Positions 63,074-64,000 of a stretch of DNA of 64,000 bases are shown here, piece after piece. The notes beneath the pieces are model-generated. The model worked only from the letters and a program-made list of their open reading frames with translations, was not told the origin of the DNA and made no database searches. The stretch is taken from NCBI RefSeq assembly GCF_019931275.1, contig NZ_JAIOTY010000002.1, forward strand, positions 1,266,631-1,330,630, in the 5' to 3' direction. The stretch is from Nitratidesulfovibrio sp. SRB-5. Its GTDB lineage: Bacteria; Desulfobacterota; Desulfovibrionia; Desulfovibrionales; Desulfovibrionaceae. The position numbers and the translations under genes were made by a program. Position 1 is the stretch's first letter. Every line of letters begins with the position of its first letter.

Positions 63074-64000
63074 CCGGAGCGGTCGTGGCGCATCCGGCGT
63101 ATCCGGCGTATCCGGCGCGGGCGGCGCGGGGGGCGGCGGGGCGGATGCCCCGGCTGGCCGTGCCGTGCCGGCGGCGCATCGCACGCTGACTGCTCCCGCG
63201 CGCGGTTCCGGACCCACGAAATCTTTCTCCCCGTCCACCGCCGTTCCGCCCGGCGCCGATCCGCCGGGTGATACCCTGCTTCCCCCCGCCCGCGCGGAAC
63301 TGCTGGAGATGTTCCTGGCCCACCTGGGCATGGAAAAGGGATATGCCGATGCCACGGTGACCGCCTACGGCACGGACATGGACCAGTTCGCGGCGTTTCT
63401 GAAGGACGCTGCCGACGGCCCGGCCATTCCCGGCAGGCCGTCCTTGCCGAATCCCGCGCCGTCCTTCGTCACGCTGTCCCTGGATACCCCGGAACACATC
63501 ACCAAGCGCCACGTGCAGCGATTCCTGGCCGAGTTGCACCGCCAGCGCATCGCCAAGTCCAGCGTGGCCCGCAAGCTGTCGGCACTGCGGGCGTTCTTTC
63601 GCTTTCTGTTGCGGCTGCGCCGGGTCACGGCAGACCCCACGGCGGGCGTGCACAATCCCAAGCAGGATCAGCGCCACCCCCATGCCCTGAACGTGGACCA
63701 GGCCTTCGCCCTGCTGGACGAACGGCGGCAGCGCAAGGCGCTGGCCACTGCGCATGCCACGGCCCACGCCGGACACGGCGCGGATTCCGGCCCCGCCGAT
63801 GCGGTTCTGCTGGCGCGCGACCTGGCACTGGCAGAACTGCTGTACGGCTCCGGCCTGCGCGTGTCCGAGGCGCTGGAACTGAACGTGCTGGACGCGGACC
63901 CGGCGTCGGGCGTGGTGCGGGTGATGGGCAAGGGCGGTCGCGAGCGCATGAGCCCGCTCAGCGACACGGCCCGTGATGCGTTGTCTGCCTGGCTGGCCGT
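63048..64000 (+). CDS. Tyrosine recombinase XerC/XerD-like (3' truncated by window)
   Basis: Site-specific recombinase that resolves chromosome dimers or acts in similar reactions. After about 80 Gly/Pro/Ala-rich residues comes the SAM-like core-binding domain, with FLAHLGMEKGYADATVTAY and HVQRFLAELHRQRIAKSSVARKL in two adjoining parts. The catalytic domain starts at PHALNVDQAFALLDE and includes LYGSGLRVSEALELN, which carries the first catalytic Arg, and KGGRERMSPLS. The frame runs off the right edge, so His-x-x-Arg and Tyr are not visible. ATG 63048 overlaps the previous gene; a later start such as GTG 63165 or ATG 63312 would remove the unusual N-terminus. Confidence 0.88.
   Translation, partial: MSSTGDRRDRSGRGASGVSGVSGAGGAGGGGADAPAGRAVPAAHRTLTAPARGSGPTKSFSPSTAVPPGADPPGDTLLPPARAELLEMFLAHLGMEKGYADATVTAYGTDMDQFAAFLKDAADGPAIPGRPSLPNPAPSFVTLSLDTPEHITKRHVQRFLAELHRQRIAKSSVARKLSALRAFFRFLLRLRRVTADPTAGVHNPKQDQRHPHALNVDQAFALLDERRQRKALATAHATAHAGHGADSGPADAVLLARDLALAELLYGSGLRVSEALELNVLDADPASGVVRVMGKGGRERMSPLSDTARDALSAWLA

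Noticed and set aside
63048-63290. Certain N-terminal extension of the Xer-like recombinase
   Set aside because: The frame is open, but the segment is Gly/Pro-rich and lacks a ribosome site; the true start may be later, so the extension is not claimed as a domain.

Overview
This is a GC-rich bacterial chromosome segment from a Desulfovibrio-like sulfate reducer (Desulfovibrionaceae; Nitratidesulfovibrio/Desulfovibrio vulgaris type is my best guess). The basis is gene content and order rather than a marker gene: a glp regulator-glpD-glpF-glpK block, a thiSGHF-E block behind TPP riboswitches, and a cheB-HEAT-cheR-parA-cheW-cheY-cheA cluster. Very long antisense open frames, caused by high GC, run opposite many real genes and are not annotated. 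No rRNA, IS element, prophage or CRISPR array was found; there is one tRNA.

Layout. 1-6845: end of an unidentified gene, ssb, then a glycerol operon (SorC/DeoR-like regulator, glpD, glpF, glpK). 7134-9567: a two-gene type II restriction-modification system of the PstI/BsuBI kind. 9874-14576: an AraC regulator divergent from a bile-acid:sodium-symporter-family transporter, then a second AraC regulator whose 3' end overlaps a DMT/EamA exporter. 15135-18910: a universal stress protein and an ABC importer made of one fused double permease and an ATPase with a C-terminal regulatory domain, with no binding protein nearby. 18931-23536: thiazole/thiamine-phosphate synthesis (thiS, thiG, thiH, thiF, thiE) behind two complete TPP riboswitches in series, each followed by its own hairpin. 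23819-26919: two EF-hand proteins and a small XRE regulator, all on the minus strand, ending at an AT-rich island.

27419-32210 holds two paralogous methyl-accepting chemotaxis proteins on either side of a cheW. 32440-41127 holds an SNF2-type helicase with a SWIM zinc finger, an OppA-type lipoprotein, a bifunctional Rel/SpoT and a flagellin with a near-consensus sigma-28 promoter. 41616-46310 is a minus-strand set of envelope and metabolic genes (DUF202-like membrane protein, small lipoprotein, glucose/sorbosone-type dehydrogenase, GNAT, NlpC/P60 lipoprotein), followed by tRNA-Pro(CGG). 47209-56566 is the large chemosensory operon. The end carries an unknown membrane protein, a CpoB-like TPR lipoprotein, dprA, a signalling trio (conserved protein, HDOD, GGDEF-like) and a truncated xerC/D.

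Chemotaxis dominates: one complete pathway (CheA, CheB, CheR, CheW, CheY), two extra receptors, a second CheW and a flagellin. The pathway operon also carries a ParA ATPase, a HEAT-repeat protein and a CheW with a long N-terminal extension, which suggests that positioning of the chemosensory array is built into the operon. Many intergenic regions carry short tandem repeats with periods of 9, 11, 12, 16 or 17 bp, and several contain long near-perfect palindromes.
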